The position numbers were made by a program, and so were the translations under genes. 61,413 nucleotides of DNA from Pseudolabrys sp. (lineage in GTDB: Bacteria > Pseudomonadota > Alphaproteobacteria > Rhizobiales > Xanthobacteraceae), in contig JAURVZ010000053.1 of NCBI GenBank assembly GCA_030655215.1, forward strand, positions 1 through 61,413, in the 5' to 3' direction. The notes under the pieces are model-generated. The model was given only the letters and a program-made list of their open reading frames with translations. It was not told where the DNA came from and did not search any database. This document shows, in pieces, positions 28,193-37,598 of this stretch (positions within the stretch are counted from its first letter, which is position 1; every line of letters begins with the position of its first letter).

Positions 28193-29397
28193 TAGTTCGC
28201 GGCCGCGACAATGTCCTTCGGACGCGGCTTCGGCAGAGGCACGCCTTGCGCGTCCGCGCCGCTCAACGAGACAGACTGCGGCACCAGCATGACGAATGTA
28301 CCGAACTGCTTGATGCGGCCGGCAATGCTGGCGACCTTGTCACCGTGCCCGAAATAAATATCGGCGCGCGCCGGACCGATAATCGCCGAGCCAGTGTCCT
28401 GCGCGATCAACAGACGCCGGAACGGCGTCTCCGGCTTTTCGTTTTCAATCGGCAGCTCGGCATCAACCCAGACCGGTGTGCCGTAGACATGCAGCGACTT
28501 GTCGACCGCGGCTGAGCGCAGTGGCGTCAACTGCACGCCTTGCGCGCCAATACATTCATCGTTTTCGCCAAGCGACGTTTCGTGGAAGAACACGAAGGAG
28601 CGGTTCTTGCGGCGCAGCTCCTTGCCCTCGTCCGGGTTCGACTCCATGAAGTCGCGGATCTTGTCCATCGACATGTCTTCTTTGGCGACGATGCCGCGAT
28701 CAACCAGGAACCGTCCGACTGGCGTATAAGGATGGCCGTTGCTGGCGATGTAATTCAGCCGCAGCAATTTTCCGCCATCGAGCTTCACGCGCGTTGAGCC
28801 CTGGATTTGCGCGAAGAAGGCATCGACCGGATTCTTGACGTAGCAGATTTCGAGACCTTTGCCGGCGAGCGCGCCGTCTTCGATCTTGCTGCGGTCAAAA
28901 GCGGCGAAAACTTTGCTCTGCTTCTTCTTCACCGTGTGCGCCGGCGCGGTGTAGAGCGGCACGCTGTATTCTTCGGTCTTGACGCGCGAGCCTTCTACGA
29001 CTGGCTCGTAATAGCCGGTGTAGAAGCCCTGCTCCTGGCCTTTCGACGACAGCCGCACCGGCTTGAAGTTATCTTCGAAGAAAGCCCGCGCCTGGTCGCG
29101 GTCGAGATTGCCCGCTGCAATCGCCCGCGCACAGACATTGAACAGCGCGCCGTACACGGGACGCGCCGCGCGCATCTTCATGGTGCCATGCTTGATGGCG
29201 CCGCAACTTTTCTGGAAAGCGGCATAAGCGGCGGCGTGATCGTCGTCGCGCCAGCCGTTCAGTGCTGCGAAGGTCAGCGCTTGCGCGTTGGCGCCGCTAA
29301 GTTTCAGCTTGCTCGCGCCTGCGGACTCGCCCGCTGCAACGAGAAGGCAGAGCCCCAAACCAACCTGCGCCAATTTTCGTTGAGCAGGCGCAGCCAT
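28192..29397 (-). CDS. mltA: Membrane-bound lytic murein transglycosylase A
   Basis: Cleaves peptidoglycan glycan strands to 1,6-anhydromuropeptides. 401 residues, with an N-terminal signal sequence (LAQVGLGLCLLVAAGESAGA), the MltA domain with YTGYYEPVVEGS and the C-terminal 3D domain with RRLLIAQDTGSAIIGPARAD, FGHG; the catalytic Asp lies in AQDTGSAI. The usual lipobox cysteine is not obvious, so it may be secreted or anchored by the signal helix. It follows the Tim44-like gene by four bases and is coupled to smr. Confidence 0.94.
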   Translation of the reverse strand: MAAPAQRKLAQVGLGLCLLVAAGESAGASKLKLSGANAQALTFAALNGWRDDDHAAAYAAFQKSCGAIKHGTMKMRAARPVYGALFNVCARAIAAGNLDRDQARAFFEDNFKPVRLSSKGQEQGFYTGYYEPVVEGSRVKTEEYSVPLYTAPAHTVKKKQSKVFAAFDRSKIEDGALAGKGLEICYVKNPVDAFFAQIQGSTRVKLDGGKLLRLNYIASNGHPYTPVGRFLVDRGIVAKEDMSMDKIRDFMESNPDEGKELRRKNRSFVFFHETSLGENDECIGAQGVQLTPLRSAAVDKSLHVYGTPVWVDAELPIENEKPETPFRRLLIAQDTGSAIIGPARADIYFGHGDKVASIAGRIKQFGTFVMLVPQSVSLSGADAQGVPLPKPRPKDIVAAAN

Positions 29398-29401
29398 CGG
29401 C

Positions 29402-30121
29402 TCATTGTCCGGCTTCGGTGGCGATCAGCTTCCAGTTCGGATCGCGTGAGCCAAGATCGCGCGCGAAGGTCCAGACGTCGGTGACATCGGTTACGGCCTC
29501 GGCATTGCCGTCGATAACGTCGCCGGCCTTGTTGCGCGTGACCGACACCAGCTTGGACTGGAAGCGCACGGTGAGCTGCGCATTGCGGCCGCGCGATTCC
29601 GCAGCGGTGATCGTCGCATTGTCGAGCGACACGAAACGGCTCTCCACCGTATCGCCACGCTTCTCGCGATCGGCAATCGCCGCATCGAAGCCGTCATAGA
29701 CTTCGCGCGACAGCAAATTCTTCAGCGTGCGGCGGTCGCCTTCGGCAAAGGCATTGACGATCATTTCGTAGGCGGAGCGCGCGCCGGTCAGGAAGTGCGG
29801 CGCGTCGAATTCGCGATCGCCGGCGGCAATGGCGTCAAGCCCGGCGGCCAGCGGCGTGCCGGCTTCGGCGATGCCCTTCCAGCGCTCGGCCGGCACAACC
29901 GGCTCGGCGTCTTCGGCCTTCTTGGCCGCGGTTTCGGTCGCGCGGTTGGGTAGCGACACGACGTTCTCGGGCGTCGGCCGCACCGGCTCGCGCGCGGCGT
30001 AGGGATCGTACGGAGGGCGCTCGCGGCCGGTGCGCGTGCCCAGTACGCTACGCAGGCGCAGGAAAATGAACACTGCGAGGGCCAGGAAGATGATGGTGTA
30101 AATGTCGAACACGTCTTGCAA
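29402..30121 (-). CDS. Tim44-like domain protein (TimA type)
   Basis: A 239-residue protein with an N-terminal membrane helix (IYTIIFLALAVFIFLRL), a Pro/Arg-rich linker and a C-terminal Tim44-like domain beginning near residue 85 (FLTGARSAYEMIVNAFAEGD, LKNLLSREVYDGFDAAI, VTDVWTFARDLGSRDPNWKL). Related to mitochondrial Tim44 and bacterial TimA. Role in alphaproteobacteria is not well defined; it may bind membrane-associated complexes. First gene of the leftward tim44-mltA-smr operon, divergent from fxsA. Confidence 0.92.
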   Translation of the reverse strand: MQDVFDIYTIIFLALAVFIFLRLRSVLGTRTGRERPPYDPYAAREPVRPTPENVVSLPNRATETAAKKAEDAEPVVPAERWKGIAEAGTPLAAGLDAIAAGDREFDAPHFLTGARSAYEMIVNAFAEGDRRTLKNLLSREVYDGFDAAIADREKRGDTVESRFVSLDNATITAAESRGRNAQLTVRFQSKLVSVTRNKAGDVIDGNAEAVTDVTDVWTFARDLGSRDPNWKLIATEAGQ

Positions 30122-30350
30122 TCTTTCGGCTACGGTTCCGGAAGGTCGGCATCCCGCCTAAATCCCGGTGGGCTTTGGCTAGACGGCATAGCAGCCGCGC
30201 CCGCCCGTACTATCTAAGCTGATGGTCGCACCGATCTAGTGGCAAGTTCGGTTTCCGGCGCCGTTTTCGCAGGGCGATTTGCCTCACCCGGCAAACCTTA
30301 AACGATCACGGCGTAGACGCAACATAACCAGACCTGTCAAAGAAAGACCG

Positions 30351-30803
30351 ATGATTGTGGCAAAATGGCTGCTCTTGAGCGTTCTGGCGCTGCCGCTGGC
30401 TGAGGCGGTGGCCTTTATTGCCGTGGCCGCCGCTCTCGGCTTTTTCCAGGCGCTGGGCCTGCTGATCCTCGGCACGGTCGCTGGCGTCATGGTGCTGCGC
30501 CATGCCGGCGGGAACCACATTGCCCGCGTCCGCACGGCGATGGCGCAAGGGGGCCTGACCGCCTTGCAGGCCGACGGCACCGGCGGGCTCATCCTGCTGG
30601 CAGGAATTCTCCTTGTTATTCCGGGGTTTATCACCGACGCCCTCGGCCTTCTGGTGCTGACCGTGCCGCTCTGGCGGATGCTGACCGGTCCACCGGCCCC
30701 GCCAGCCCGCACCGACGGCATCGTCGATCTCGAGCCGGAACAGTGGCGGCGGGTTGATGATCCCGCTTTGTCGGACCGGCGGCCGAAAGACCCGCAGCGC
30801 TAA
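30351..30803 (+). CDS. fxsA: FxsA family membrane protein
   Basis: A 150-residue inner-membrane protein with three to four helices. MIVAKWLLLSVLALPLAEAV, ALGFFQALGLLILGTVAGVM and GILLVIPGFITDALGLLVLT are typical FxsA signatures; the C-terminus is a hydrophilic tail. FxsA was named for relief of F-plasmid-mediated phage T7 exclusion in E. coli; its cellular role is unclear. The ATG at 30351 places the first helix at the N-terminus. The ~230 bases upstream hold no recognised signal. Precedes secB. Confidence 0.92.
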   Translation: MIVAKWLLLSVLALPLAEAVAFIAVAAALGFFQALGLLILGTVAGVMVLRHAGGNHIARVRTAMAQGGLTALQADGTGGLILLAGILLVIPGFITDALGLLVLTVPLWRMLTGPPAPPARTDGIVDLEPEQWRRVDDPALSDRRPKDPQR

Positions 30804-30888
30804 CCCTGTGATCGCTAGCGTCCTTGTCCGCTTCTGGACCCTATGTTAGCCAACCGCCGCAAATCAGAGCGTGTTTCAAGGAGATGTC

Positions 30889-31377
30889 ATGACGACCACG
30901 AACGGCAACCAGGGTGCAGAAGCCGGCCCAGAAGAGATGCCGCAGCTCAATGTGGTGGCTCAGTACATCAAGGACTTCTCCTTCGAGAATCCGAATGCGC
31001 CGAAGTCGCTGGGCGGTAGCCAGGAGCCGCCGCAGATCAACATCCAGATCAACGTCAATGCCGCGCCGATGTCGGACACCGACATCGAGGTCGTGCTGAT
31101 GATCGCCGGCAAGGCCGAAACCGCCGGCAGCCTGATGTTCAACTTCGAGCTCGCCTTCGGCGGCGTGTTCCGCATTCGCAACGTGCCGCAGGAAAGCCTG
31201 AACGCGGTTGTGCTGATCGAGTGCCCGCGCCTCTTGTTCCCGTTCGCGCGCGAGATCATCGCCACCACCGTGCGCAATGGCGGCTTCCCGCCGCTGCTGC
31301 TCGACCCGGTCGATTTCGTCGCGCTCTATCGCCAGAAGATGGCGCAGATGCCGGCCGCCGACGCGCCGGCGCAGTAG
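30889..31377 (+). CDS. secB: Protein-export chaperone SecB
   Basis: Tetrameric chaperone that holds preproteins unfolded for SecA. 162 residues, with [51 protein letters not shown] and [18 protein letters not shown], all diagnostic. The ATG at 30889 has AAGGAG upstream at a good distance, better than an in-frame ATG six codons earlier. A strong terminator follows. Confidence 0.97.
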   Translation: MTTTNGNQGAEAGPEEMPQLNVVAQYIKDFSFENPNAPKSLGGSQEPPQINIQINVNAAPMSDTDIEVVLMIAGKAETAGSLMFNFELAFGGVFRIRNVPQESLNAVVLIECPRLLFPFAREIIATTVRNGGFPPLLLDPVDFVALYRQKMAQMPAADAPAQ

Positions 31378-31405
31378 CGCTTCAAGCCCACCATCACTGA
31401 CTGCC

Positions 31406-31445
31406 AACGCCTTCGCGTCACCGACGCGGAGGCGTTTTCGTTTTT
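31406..31445 (+). terminator. Rho-independent terminator of secB
   Basis: AACGCCTTCGCGTC and GACGCGGAGGCGTT form a 14-base stem with one G-T pair and a 3-base loop, followed by TTCGTTTTT. A strong intrinsic terminator 28 bases after the secB stop. Confidence 0.85.
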
Positions 31446-31560
31446 GCGCAAAGATGCACTCAACCGCTGGCAACATTGCGCGCCTTCGCACGGAAACGTT
31501 GCGGAACGAACCGTTAACCGCATCATACTAATCAGAGACGTACTTCTCTTACGTCCTGGA

Positions 31561-31920
31561 ATGCCCTTGGAACACGCATACGGCCTACGCCGAAAAATTT
31601 TCGACGCCGGTTTTCTCGTATGCCTGTCACTTGGTGCGCTCTATGCCGGGGCGCGAACCGGGCTAGCACCGCGAGATCCGTTGCAAGGCGTCGCGGTGAT
31701 CTTCGCGCCATGGACATCGGCAAGCGAGGTCTTCGCGCAGACGGCCACAGCCGGCAGCCGCTTCGTCCGTTTCGGCGGCTTGCCGTTCATCGCCATCGTC
31801 ATTCCCGATGACGCGACATACCCGGATCGCATGTTCGGCGCGGGCGCCTGGCTCGTTGTCGATTCGCAGGGGCCCGGCGGCTGTTCCCGCGCGAACCTGA
31901 CGGCCCGGAAAAACGCATGA
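31561..31920 (+). CDS. Single-pass membrane protein upstream of a chemoreceptor
   Basis: A 119-residue protein beginning [20 protein letters not shown], with one hydrophobic helix (about residues 14-30, [16 protein letters not shown]) and an exported or periplasmic C-terminal part ([34 protein letters not shown]). No family recognised. Its stop overlaps the chemoreceptor ATG (ATGA), so the two are translated together, suggesting a partner role in sensing. A longer frame begins at 31444 but lies in the secB terminator, so the ATG at 31561 is preferred. Confidence 0.7.
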   Translation: MPLEHAYGLRRKIFDAGFLVCLSLGALYAGARTGLAPRDPLQGVAVIFAPWTSASEVFAQTATAGSRFVRFGGLPFIAIVIPDDATYPDRMFGAGAWLVVDSQGPGGCSRANLTARKNA

Positions 31921-33377
31921 CAAGTGTCGAGACGCTGCAACGAACCGTCGCGCGCGCGCTGACCGCACTCGTTGTGCTTGGCATTCCCGTGCAGGCCCTG
32001 GCAGCCTATGCGATTAATCGGCCGGTTGCATCGGCCGCAGCGATTGCCGCTGTCCTCGCCGCAGCGCCGGCCGCGGCCCTGTTGCTCGGACGGCCCATGA
32101 TCGTCGTGGCCTTCGCCGTCGCTGTGGCGCTGACCGGCCAGACCTCGCTGCTCGTCTTCACCTTTGACGGCCATCCGTGGCAAGTCGAAATGCACTTCTA
32201 TTATTTCGTCATGCTCGCGCTGGTGTCAGGCTTCTGCGATTGGCGCGTGACGATTGGCGCAGCCGGCCTGATCGCCGTCTATCACCTCACACTGAACACC
32301 ATTCTGCCCGAAGCGATATTCCCCGGCGGCAGCAACTTCGTGCGCGTGCTTATTCACGCCTTGGCTGTCATCGTCGAAACGGCGATGCTTGTCGGCATTG
32401 GCCACACGATCAGGTCAGCCTTCACGGAGGCGGAGAAAGCGCATCAGGAAGCCGAACTGACCGCTGGCGAGCTCAAGCGCGTCGCCTTGCGGCGGGAGAG
32501 CGACCTGTCGGAAACGACAATGCGCGCCGACCAGACCACCGAATTGCTCGCCCGCTTTAAACGGGAAATGGCGGAGTCGACCGAGATCCTTTATCTCGCC
32601 GCGCAATCGCTGCAGTCGGACGCGGACAATCTCGACAAGACCGCGACCAACGCCAACGACCAGTCGATCACTGCCGGATCGGCATCGGAAGAAACCGCTG
32701 AGAAGATGCGGTCCGCTGCCGCTGCCGGCGAGGAACTGGCGGTGACCATTGCCGAGGTCGGCTCGAACGCGGCGCAGTCGTCACAGCTTGCCGCTGACGC
32801 CGTCAGCCAGGCGACCAAGACGAGCGCCACGATTGATGAGCTTGCCGTTGTTGCCGGTGAAATCGGTAAAGTCACCGGCCTGATCAGCGCCATCGCCGCG
32901 CAGACCAATCTTCTGGCGCTCAATGCGACGATCGAAGCAGCGCGCGCCGGTGAAGCCGGCCGCGGCTTTGCCGTCGTCGCCCAGGAAGTGAAGGCACTTG
33001 CCGGTCAGACAGCGCGTGCCACCGCGGAAATCGGCGAGCGCATCGCCGCAATGCAGGATGCGACCGGGCGCTCCGTCGACGCGATCCAATCAATCTCCGG
33101 CACGATTCGCGAACTTGACCAGTTCTCGGCGCGTATCGCTTTTGCCGTCGAGCAGCAGGCGGAAGCGGCGCGCGAAATTTCCGCCAATGTCCACGCCGCC
33201 GCCGACAGCGTGCGGCAGGTCAGCGGCGCCATTGTTCAAATTGAGAATGTCGCGAACCAGGCATCGCGTTCTGCGACCAAGCTGACCGAAGCCGCCACCG
33301 GCGTCACCGACCAGACCCGGCGCATTCGCCAGCAGGCGCAGACATTGACCGAAGAGATGCAGACGATCCCGGCCTAA
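31917..33377 (+). CDS. Membrane-embedded methyl-accepting chemotaxis protein
   Basis: A 486-residue chemoreceptor without a periplasmic sensor. The N-terminal ~165 residues contain about six hydrophobic helices (for example [48 protein letters not shown]), followed by a coiled coil and the signalling domain with [20 protein letters not shown] and [20 protein letters not shown]. No clear HAMP domain. It probably senses through its membrane bundle or the co-encoded small protein. Overlaps that upstream gene by four bases. Ends 15 bases before the convergent dnaQ stop. Confidence 0.92.
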   Translation: MTSVETLQRTVARALTALVVLGIPVQALAAYAINRPVASAAAIAAVLAAAPAAALLLGRPMIVVAFAVAVALTGQTSLLVFTFDGHPWQVEMHFYYFVMLALVSGFCDWRVTIGAAGLIAVYHLTLNTILPEAIFPGGSNFVRVLIHALAVIVETAMLVGIGHTIRSAFTEAEKAHQEAELTAGELKRVALRRESDLSETTMRADQTTELLARFKREMAESTEILYLAAQSLQSDADNLDKTATNANDQSITAGSASEETAEKMRSAAAAGEELAVTIAEVGSNAAQSSQLAADAVSQATKTSATIDELAVVAGEIGKVTGLISAIAAQTNLLALNATIEAARAGEAGRGFAVVAQEVKALAGQTARATAEIGERIAAMQDATGRSVDAIQSISGTIRELDQFSARIAFAVEQQAEAAREISANVHAAADSVRQVSGAIVQIENVANQASRSATKLTEAATGVTDQTRRIRQQAQTLTEEMQTIPA

Positions 33378-33392
33378 GCCGGACCGTCGCAA

Positions 33393-34088
33393 TCAATTGG
33401 TCGAGTAACTGCGCCAGATGGCGTTCTCCCCAAGCGTGGCGATAAAGACCGTATGCGCGGCGCGCTCGGCGTCGGTGAGGCGCGGTGTCAATGGCGCCGG
33501 GCGTTCACGCACCAGCGCAATGCCATCGGCGCCGACTTTGCGGGCGACAACGGTTTCCGCCAGGCCGAAAGACGACTGACGGCCGCCGAGCAATTCGAGA
33601 TAAACCTCGGCGAGAATTTCGGCATCGAGCAGCGCGCCGTGCTTGGTGCGGCGCGAATTGTCGATGCCGTATTTGCCGCATAGCGCATCAAGGCTGTACG
33701 GGCCGGTATGCTTGCGGCGCGCCAGCGCCAAAGTGTCGACCAGCCGATCACGCGAAATCACCGCGCGATTGTGCCGCTTGAGTTCGGCGCAGAGAAAGCC
33801 GTGATCGAAGTTGGCATTGTGCGCGACCAGCGGCGCATCGTCGCCGATGAACGCGAGGAAGTCGTCGACGACGTCGGCGAAGCGCTTGTGCGTCCGCAGG
33901 AACTCGATCGACAGGCCGTGAATGTTGAAGGCTTCCGCCGGCATATCGCGGTCGGGATTAAGATAGGCGTGAAACGTCGCGCCGGTCGGAATGCGGTTGA
34001 GAAGTTCGACGCAGCCGATTTCAACCAGGCGATCGCCTTTGTTGGGATCGAGGCCGGTGGTTTCTGTATCGAAGACGATTTCGCGCAT
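33393..34088 (-). CDS. dnaQ: DNA polymerase III epsilon subunit (proofreading exonuclease)
   Basis: 3'-5' exonuclease that proofreads for the replicative polymerase. 231 residues starting MREIVFDTETTGLDPNKGDR, which holds the DEDDh ExoI motif DTET. HNANFDHGFL is ExoII and HGALLDAEILAEVYL is ExoIII with the catalytic His-Asp. The ATG at 34088 matches the family start; an upstream in-frame extension reads through a palindromic repeat. Lies in the conserved ppsR-maf-coaE-dnaQ string beside the origin. Confidence 0.97.
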   Translation of the reverse strand: MREIVFDTETTGLDPNKGDRLVEIGCVELLNRIPTGATFHAYLNPDRDMPAEAFNIHGLSIEFLRTHKRFADVVDDFLAFIGDDAPLVAHNANFDHGFLCAELKRHNRAVISRDRLVDTLALARRKHTGPYSLDALCGKYGIDNSRRTKHGALLDAEILAEVYLELLGGRQSSFGLAETVVARKVGADGIALVRERPAPLTPRLTDAERAAHTVFIATLGENAIWRSYSTN

Positions 34089-34096
34089 TTTGTTTC

Positions 34097-34130
34097 TCGT
34101 CATCATCCGCGAAGGCGGATGATCCAGCAC
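34097..34130. repeat. Half-copy of a palindromic repeat
   Basis: ATCATCCGC-GAAG-GCGGATGAT with flanking TCGTC and CCAGCAC, the same layout as the left half of the element at 53829-53912. It fills the interval between coaE and dnaQ and would be transcribed with them. Confidence 0.6.
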
Positions 34131-34139
34131 TTAAACGAC

Positions 34140-34739
34140 TCAGGTGGATTTCGCAGCCATCCTACCAACCTGCGCCAAAATTTCACGCACCTGTTTTCGC
34201 GCGGCGTCGAAACCCTGCGACGTGTCCACTATAAAATCCGCCCGCGCGCGCTTGTCGGCATCCGGCATTTGTTTGGCCAGAATGGCGGCGAACTTTTCTT
34301 CCGTCATGCCGGGCCGCTGGAACGCCCGCGCCCGTTGCACATCGGCGGGTGCGGTGACCACCAGCACCGCGTCGCAAGTGCCTTCGCCGCCGGTCTCAAA
34401 CAGCAGCGGAACATCGAGCAGCGCCACCGGCGCACCGCTGCGTTCCGCTTCCTCGATGAAACGCGCGCGCGCCTGCATCACCAACGGATGGACGATGCGC
34501 TCCAGTTCCGCCAGCGCCACGTCATCGCCGAGCACGCGCTGACCGAGTTTGCTTCGATCGACCTTGCCGCCTGATGTCGTGCCGGGAAATGCCGCTTCGA
34601 TCAGCGGCGTCGCTTCGCCTTCATACAGACGATGCACCACCGCATCGGCATCGTGCACCGGCACGCCTTCGTCAGCGAACATTGTCGCCGTCGCCGATTT
34701 TCCCATGCCGATCGAGCCGGTCAGACCGAGGATGAACAT
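34140..34739 (-). CDS. coaE: Dephospho-CoA kinase
   Basis: Last enzyme of coenzyme A synthesis. 199 residues starting [20 protein letters not shown] with the P-loop; [14 protein letters not shown] and [11 protein letters not shown] are typical CoaE segments. Its start directly abuts the maf stop with no gap, so the two are coupled. In most relatives aroE lies between maf and coaE; it is missing here. Confidence 0.97.
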   Translation of the reverse strand: MFILGLTGSIGMGKSATATMFADEGVPVHDADAVVHRLYEGEATPLIEAAFPGTTSGGKVDRSKLGQRVLGDDVALAELERIVHPLVMQARARFIEEAERSGAPVALLDVPLLFETGGEGTCDAVLVVTAPADVQRARAFQRPGMTEEKFAAILAKQMPDADKRARADFIVDTSQGFDAARKQVREILAQVGRMAAKST

Positions 34740-35348
34740 TCAGCCGTCCACAAAATCATTGGCGCGCAGATAAGCCAGCAGCGGCAACAGCGGCAGGCCG
34801 AGAATGGTGAAGTAATCACCCTCGACGCGTTCGAACAGATGGATGCCGATGCCTTCGAGCTGATAACCACCGACGCTCGACAGCGCCGCGTCACCGGCCA
34901 TTTCGAGATAATCGTCGAGAAAGCGGTCGGAGAAATCGCGCATGGTCAGATGCGCGGTGTCGACAAGTTCGAACAGCACCTTGCCGTCCTGCACCAAGGC
35001 CAAAGCCGAATGCAATGAATGCGTCTTGCCGCGCAGGGCGCGCAATTGCTTGGCTGCTTCCTCAAGATTGGCCGGCTTGCTGAACCGCTCATTATTCAGC
35101 GCGAGCGTCTGATCGGCACCCAGCACCATGTGGCCGGACTGCGTCGCCGCGACAGCATCGGCTTTCGCCCGCGCCAGCAATGCAGCAGCCGCAATCGCAT
35201 CAAGCACGCCGGCTTGTGCTTCAACCGCGCGCTCGTCGATCTGCGCCGGACGAATGCCGAAGCGCAAACCCGCAGCCGCGAGTATCTTGCCGCGTATGTC
35301 GCTTTTCGACGCGAGCACCAAAGGTTGCGGAGCCATCCAGAGCGGCAT
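34740..35348 (-). CDS. Maf-family nucleoside triphosphate pyrophosphatase
   Basis: Hydrolyses non-canonical or modified nucleotides (dTTP/UTP or m7GTP type). 202 residues with PLVLASKSDIRGKILAAAGL, DERAVE, LGADQTLALN (catalytic Asp) and DAALSSVGGYQLEGIGIHLF. LASKSDIR replaces the usual LASxSPxR, a feature of the alphaproteobacterial subgroup found at this locus. Part of the ppsR-maf-coaE-dnaQ operon, without aroE. Confidence 0.93.
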   Translation of the reverse strand: MPLWMAPQPLVLASKSDIRGKILAAAGLRFGIRPAQIDERAVEAQAGVLDAIAAAALLARAKADAVAATQSGHMVLGADQTLALNNERFSKPANLEEAAKQLRALRGKTHSLHSALALVQDGKVLFELVDTAHLTMRDFSDRFLDDYLEMAGDAALSSVGGYQLEGIGIHLFERVEGDYFTILGLPLLPLLAYLRANDFVDG

Positions 35349-35356
35349 GCTTATCC

Positions 35357-36193
35357 TTAAGAGGTGATCGGCCGTCGGCGGCGCTCACCGAGCAATTTCA
35401 TCACCGCCGCGGCGGTCTCTTCGATCGAACGCCGTGTCACGTCGATCAGCGGCCAGCCGTGCTTGTTGCACAAGCGGCGCGACAGCGCGATCTCTTCGGC
35501 GACCGCCGCCTTGTCGATATATTGATCGTCATCGCGATGCGCGTTCAATCCGAGCAAACGGTTTTCGCGGATCTGCACGATGCGCTCAGGACTGGCAAAC
35601 AGCCCGACCACCAGAGGCCGTGTCAGCTTCTCGACTTCCGCCGCCAGCGGCACACCCGGCACCAGCGGGACATTGCCGGTCTTGACGCCGCGGTTAGCGA
35701 GATAGATCGAAGTCGGCGTTTTCGACGTGCGCGATACGCCGACCAGCACAACGTCAGCTTCATGCAGGCCGGCAACATGCTGGCCGTCATCATGCATCAT
35801 GCTGTAGTTCAGCGCCTCGATGCGCTGGAAGTATTCGGCGTTGAGAACGTGCTGGGCGCCGGCGCGCAAAATCGTCTCGGCGCCGAGATAAGACTGGAAC
35901 AGACGCAGGATCGGCCCGAGCACGGACATGCACGGCAGCCCGAGTTCCCGGCAGGTATCTTCCAGCGTCTTGATCAGGTCTTCTTCCAGCAGCGTATAAA
36001 GCACCAGGCCCGGCGCTTCGGTGATTTCAGCGAGCGCATGGTCGAGCTGCCGCTTCGAGCGCACCATCGGGTAAAGATGCTCGACCGGCGACACATTGGC
36101 GTATTGTGCCGCGGCCGCGCGCGCGACCGTAATCAGCGTTTCGCCGGTCGCGTCGGAGACAAGATGGAGATGAAAGTAGCCGGTGTCTGCCAT
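35357..36193 (-). CDS. ppsR: Pyruvate,phosphate dikinase/PEP synthase regulatory protein
   Basis: Bifunctional ADP-dependent kinase and Pi-dependent phosphorylase (DUF299) that switches PEP synthase or [24 protein letters not shown] opens the family; [20 protein letters not shown] is the P-loop-like signature. The ATG at 36193 gives a 278-residue protein with the family start; a longer frame reaches 36244 into the candidate origin. First gene of the leftward string, divergent from hemE. Confidence 0.92.
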   Translation of the reverse strand: MADTGYFHLHLVSDATGETLITVARAAAAQYANVSPVEHLYPMVRSKRQLDHALAEITEAPGLVLYTLLEEDLIKTLEDTCRELGLPCMSVLGPILRLFQSYLGAETILRAGAQHVLNAEYFQRIEALNYSMMHDDGQHVAGLHEADVVLVGVSRTSKTPTSIYLANRGVKTGNVPLVPGVPLAAEVEKLTRPLVVGLFASPERIVQIRENRLLGLNAHRDDDQYIDKAAVAEEIALSRRLCNKHGWPLIDVTRRSIEETAAAVMKLLGERRRRPITS

Positions 36194-36545
36194 CTGTATA
36201 GCTGCCGGGAGAGGTGTGGACAGAGCGGGAGGAACCCGGCTCAACGGCGGTCATGTAAGCGTTCGCGGCGGGACAGGTCAATTTTTGTCCACAAACATGC
36301 CGGTGCGGGAAACTTGGGGCCTTGAGTCAGGCCATCACGCAGGATTGTGGAAGGCGGTTTGGGGACGGCATGGGATAAAGCGCCAAAGCCCAGCAAAGAG
36401 CTACGTTCCGCTGTGGACGGACAGGCGTTGGAAAACGGGTGAACCGGAATAATCGACCGACAAGCGGTGGACAGATTGTTGGCTGCGAGTCATGAGTCCA
36501 ATCGACAGCCTAATAAACACTACAAAAAGAACTTAAAGAGTCTTT
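36194..36545. other. Candidate chromosomal replication origin (oriC)
   Basis: A 352-base non-coding interval between divergent ppsR and hemE, the place of oriC in Caulobacter and several Rhizobiales. Seen here: a DnaA-box-like TTGTCCACA at 36285-36293 (one mismatch to TTATCCACA) and three weaker 6/9 matches at 36346-36354, 36412-36420 and 36466-36474; an AT-rich tract at 36511-36546 (8 of 36 bases G/C, hand count); four GAGTC (CcrM-type GANTC) sites at 36324, 36487, 36494 and 36538 and a fifth just inside hemE at 36595; and TTAA-N7-TTAT at 36533-36547, near the CtrA pattern. Two parS sites lie 14-16 kb away. Origin function is inferred. Confidence 0.6.
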
Positions 36546-37598
36546 ATGGAAGAAGCCTTTCCAACGACCAGTGTGGGGATAAAGCCTCTTATTCGAGTCC
36601 TTCAGGGTCAGCGCGAAGAGATTCCGCCGGTCTGGATGATGCGTCAGGCAGGGCGTTATCTGCCTGAGTACCGGCAGGTCCGCGAGAAGGCAGGCGGCTT
36701 TCTGAACCTCTGCTTCAATCCGGAACTGGCCGCCGAAGTAACGCTGCAACCCATCCGCCGGTTCGGCTTCGATGCCGCTATTTTATTCTCCGACATTCTG
36801 ATCCTGCCGCTCGCCCTCGGCCGCAAGGTTGAGTTCCTGGCCGGCGAGGGTCCCAAGCTTGAGCCGATGCTGGATGGCGAAGCCCTGAAGGGCATGCGTG
36901 ATCGTGCCGACGGTGAGGTTTTCGCGCCGATCTACGAGACAGTCCGGCGGGTCAAGGCTCAGCTCGACGACAGGACGGCGCTGATCGGCTTTTGCGGCGC
37001 ACCCTGGACGGTCGCGACCTACATGGTGGCCGGCGAAGCCACCGGCGATCAGGCGCCTGCCCGGCTGTTTGCCTATCGCGAGCCTGAGCAGTTTGCTCGG
37101 TTGATTGATCGGTTGGTTCGTGGCTCCATTGAATATCTCGTCGGCCAACTCAAGGCCGGCGCGGATTGTGTCCAGATATTCGATACTTGGGCGGGGGTAT
37201 TGCCGCCGGAGCAGTTCGATCGTTGGTGCATCGAGCCGACACAGAAGATCGTCCAAGGCGTGCGCGCTCTGGTGCCCGGTGCCAAGATCATCGGCTTTCC
37301 CCGCGGTGCCGGCGCGATGGCGCTGCCTTATGCTGAAATCACCGGCGTTGACGGCTTAGGGCTCGACTGGATGTTTCCGCGCTCTCTCGCCCGCGATATT
37401 CTGCAGCCGCGTCTTGCTGTGCAGGGCAATGTTGATCCGCTGGCTTTGCTGGCCGGCGGCGCCGCGCTCGATCGCGAAGTCGATGATGTGATGACGCTGG
37501 CTGACGGTCCGCTGATTTTCAATCTCGGCCATGGCATTCTGCCGGCGACGCCGATCGAGCATGTCGAGCGGATGTTGAAGCGGATCAGGAATCCCTAG
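36546..37598 (+). CDS. hemE: Uroporphyrinogen decarboxylase
   Basis: Converts uroporphyrinogen III to coproporphyrinogen III in haem synthesis. 350 residues; [20 protein letters not shown] is the first HemE signature and [20 protein letters not shown] the second; [12 protein letters not shown] and [13 protein letters not shown] carry active-site Asp and Tyr-region residues. Full length. Immediately right of the candidate origin; its promoter probably overlaps the AT-rich tract. Followed directly by hemJ. Confidence 0.97.
   Translation: MEEAFPTTSVGIKPLIRVLQGQREEIPPVWMMRQAGRYLPEYRQVREKAGGFLNLCFNPELAAEVTLQPIRRFGFDAAILFSDILILPLALGRKVEFLAGEGPKLEPMLDGEALKGMRDRADGEVFAPIYETVRRVKAQLDDRTALIGFCGAPWTVATYMVAGEATGDQAPARLFAYREPEQFARLIDRLVRGSIEYLVGQLKAGADCVQIFDTWAGVLPPEQFDRWCIEPTQKIVQGVRALVPGAKIIGFPRGAGAMALPYAEITGVDGLGLDWMFPRSLARDILQPRLAVQGNVDPLALLAGGAALDREVDDVMTLADGPLIFNLGHGILPATPIEHVERMLKRIRNP

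Noticed and set aside
31444..31560. Earlier start for the 119-residue membrane protein
   Set aside because: The region belongs to the secB terminator and the following spacer; the ATG at 31561 gives a sensible N-terminus.
36183..36452. Plus-strand open frame in the ppsR-hemE interval
   Set aside because: No ribosome-binding site, product without motif, and it overlaps the candidate origin; likely chance.
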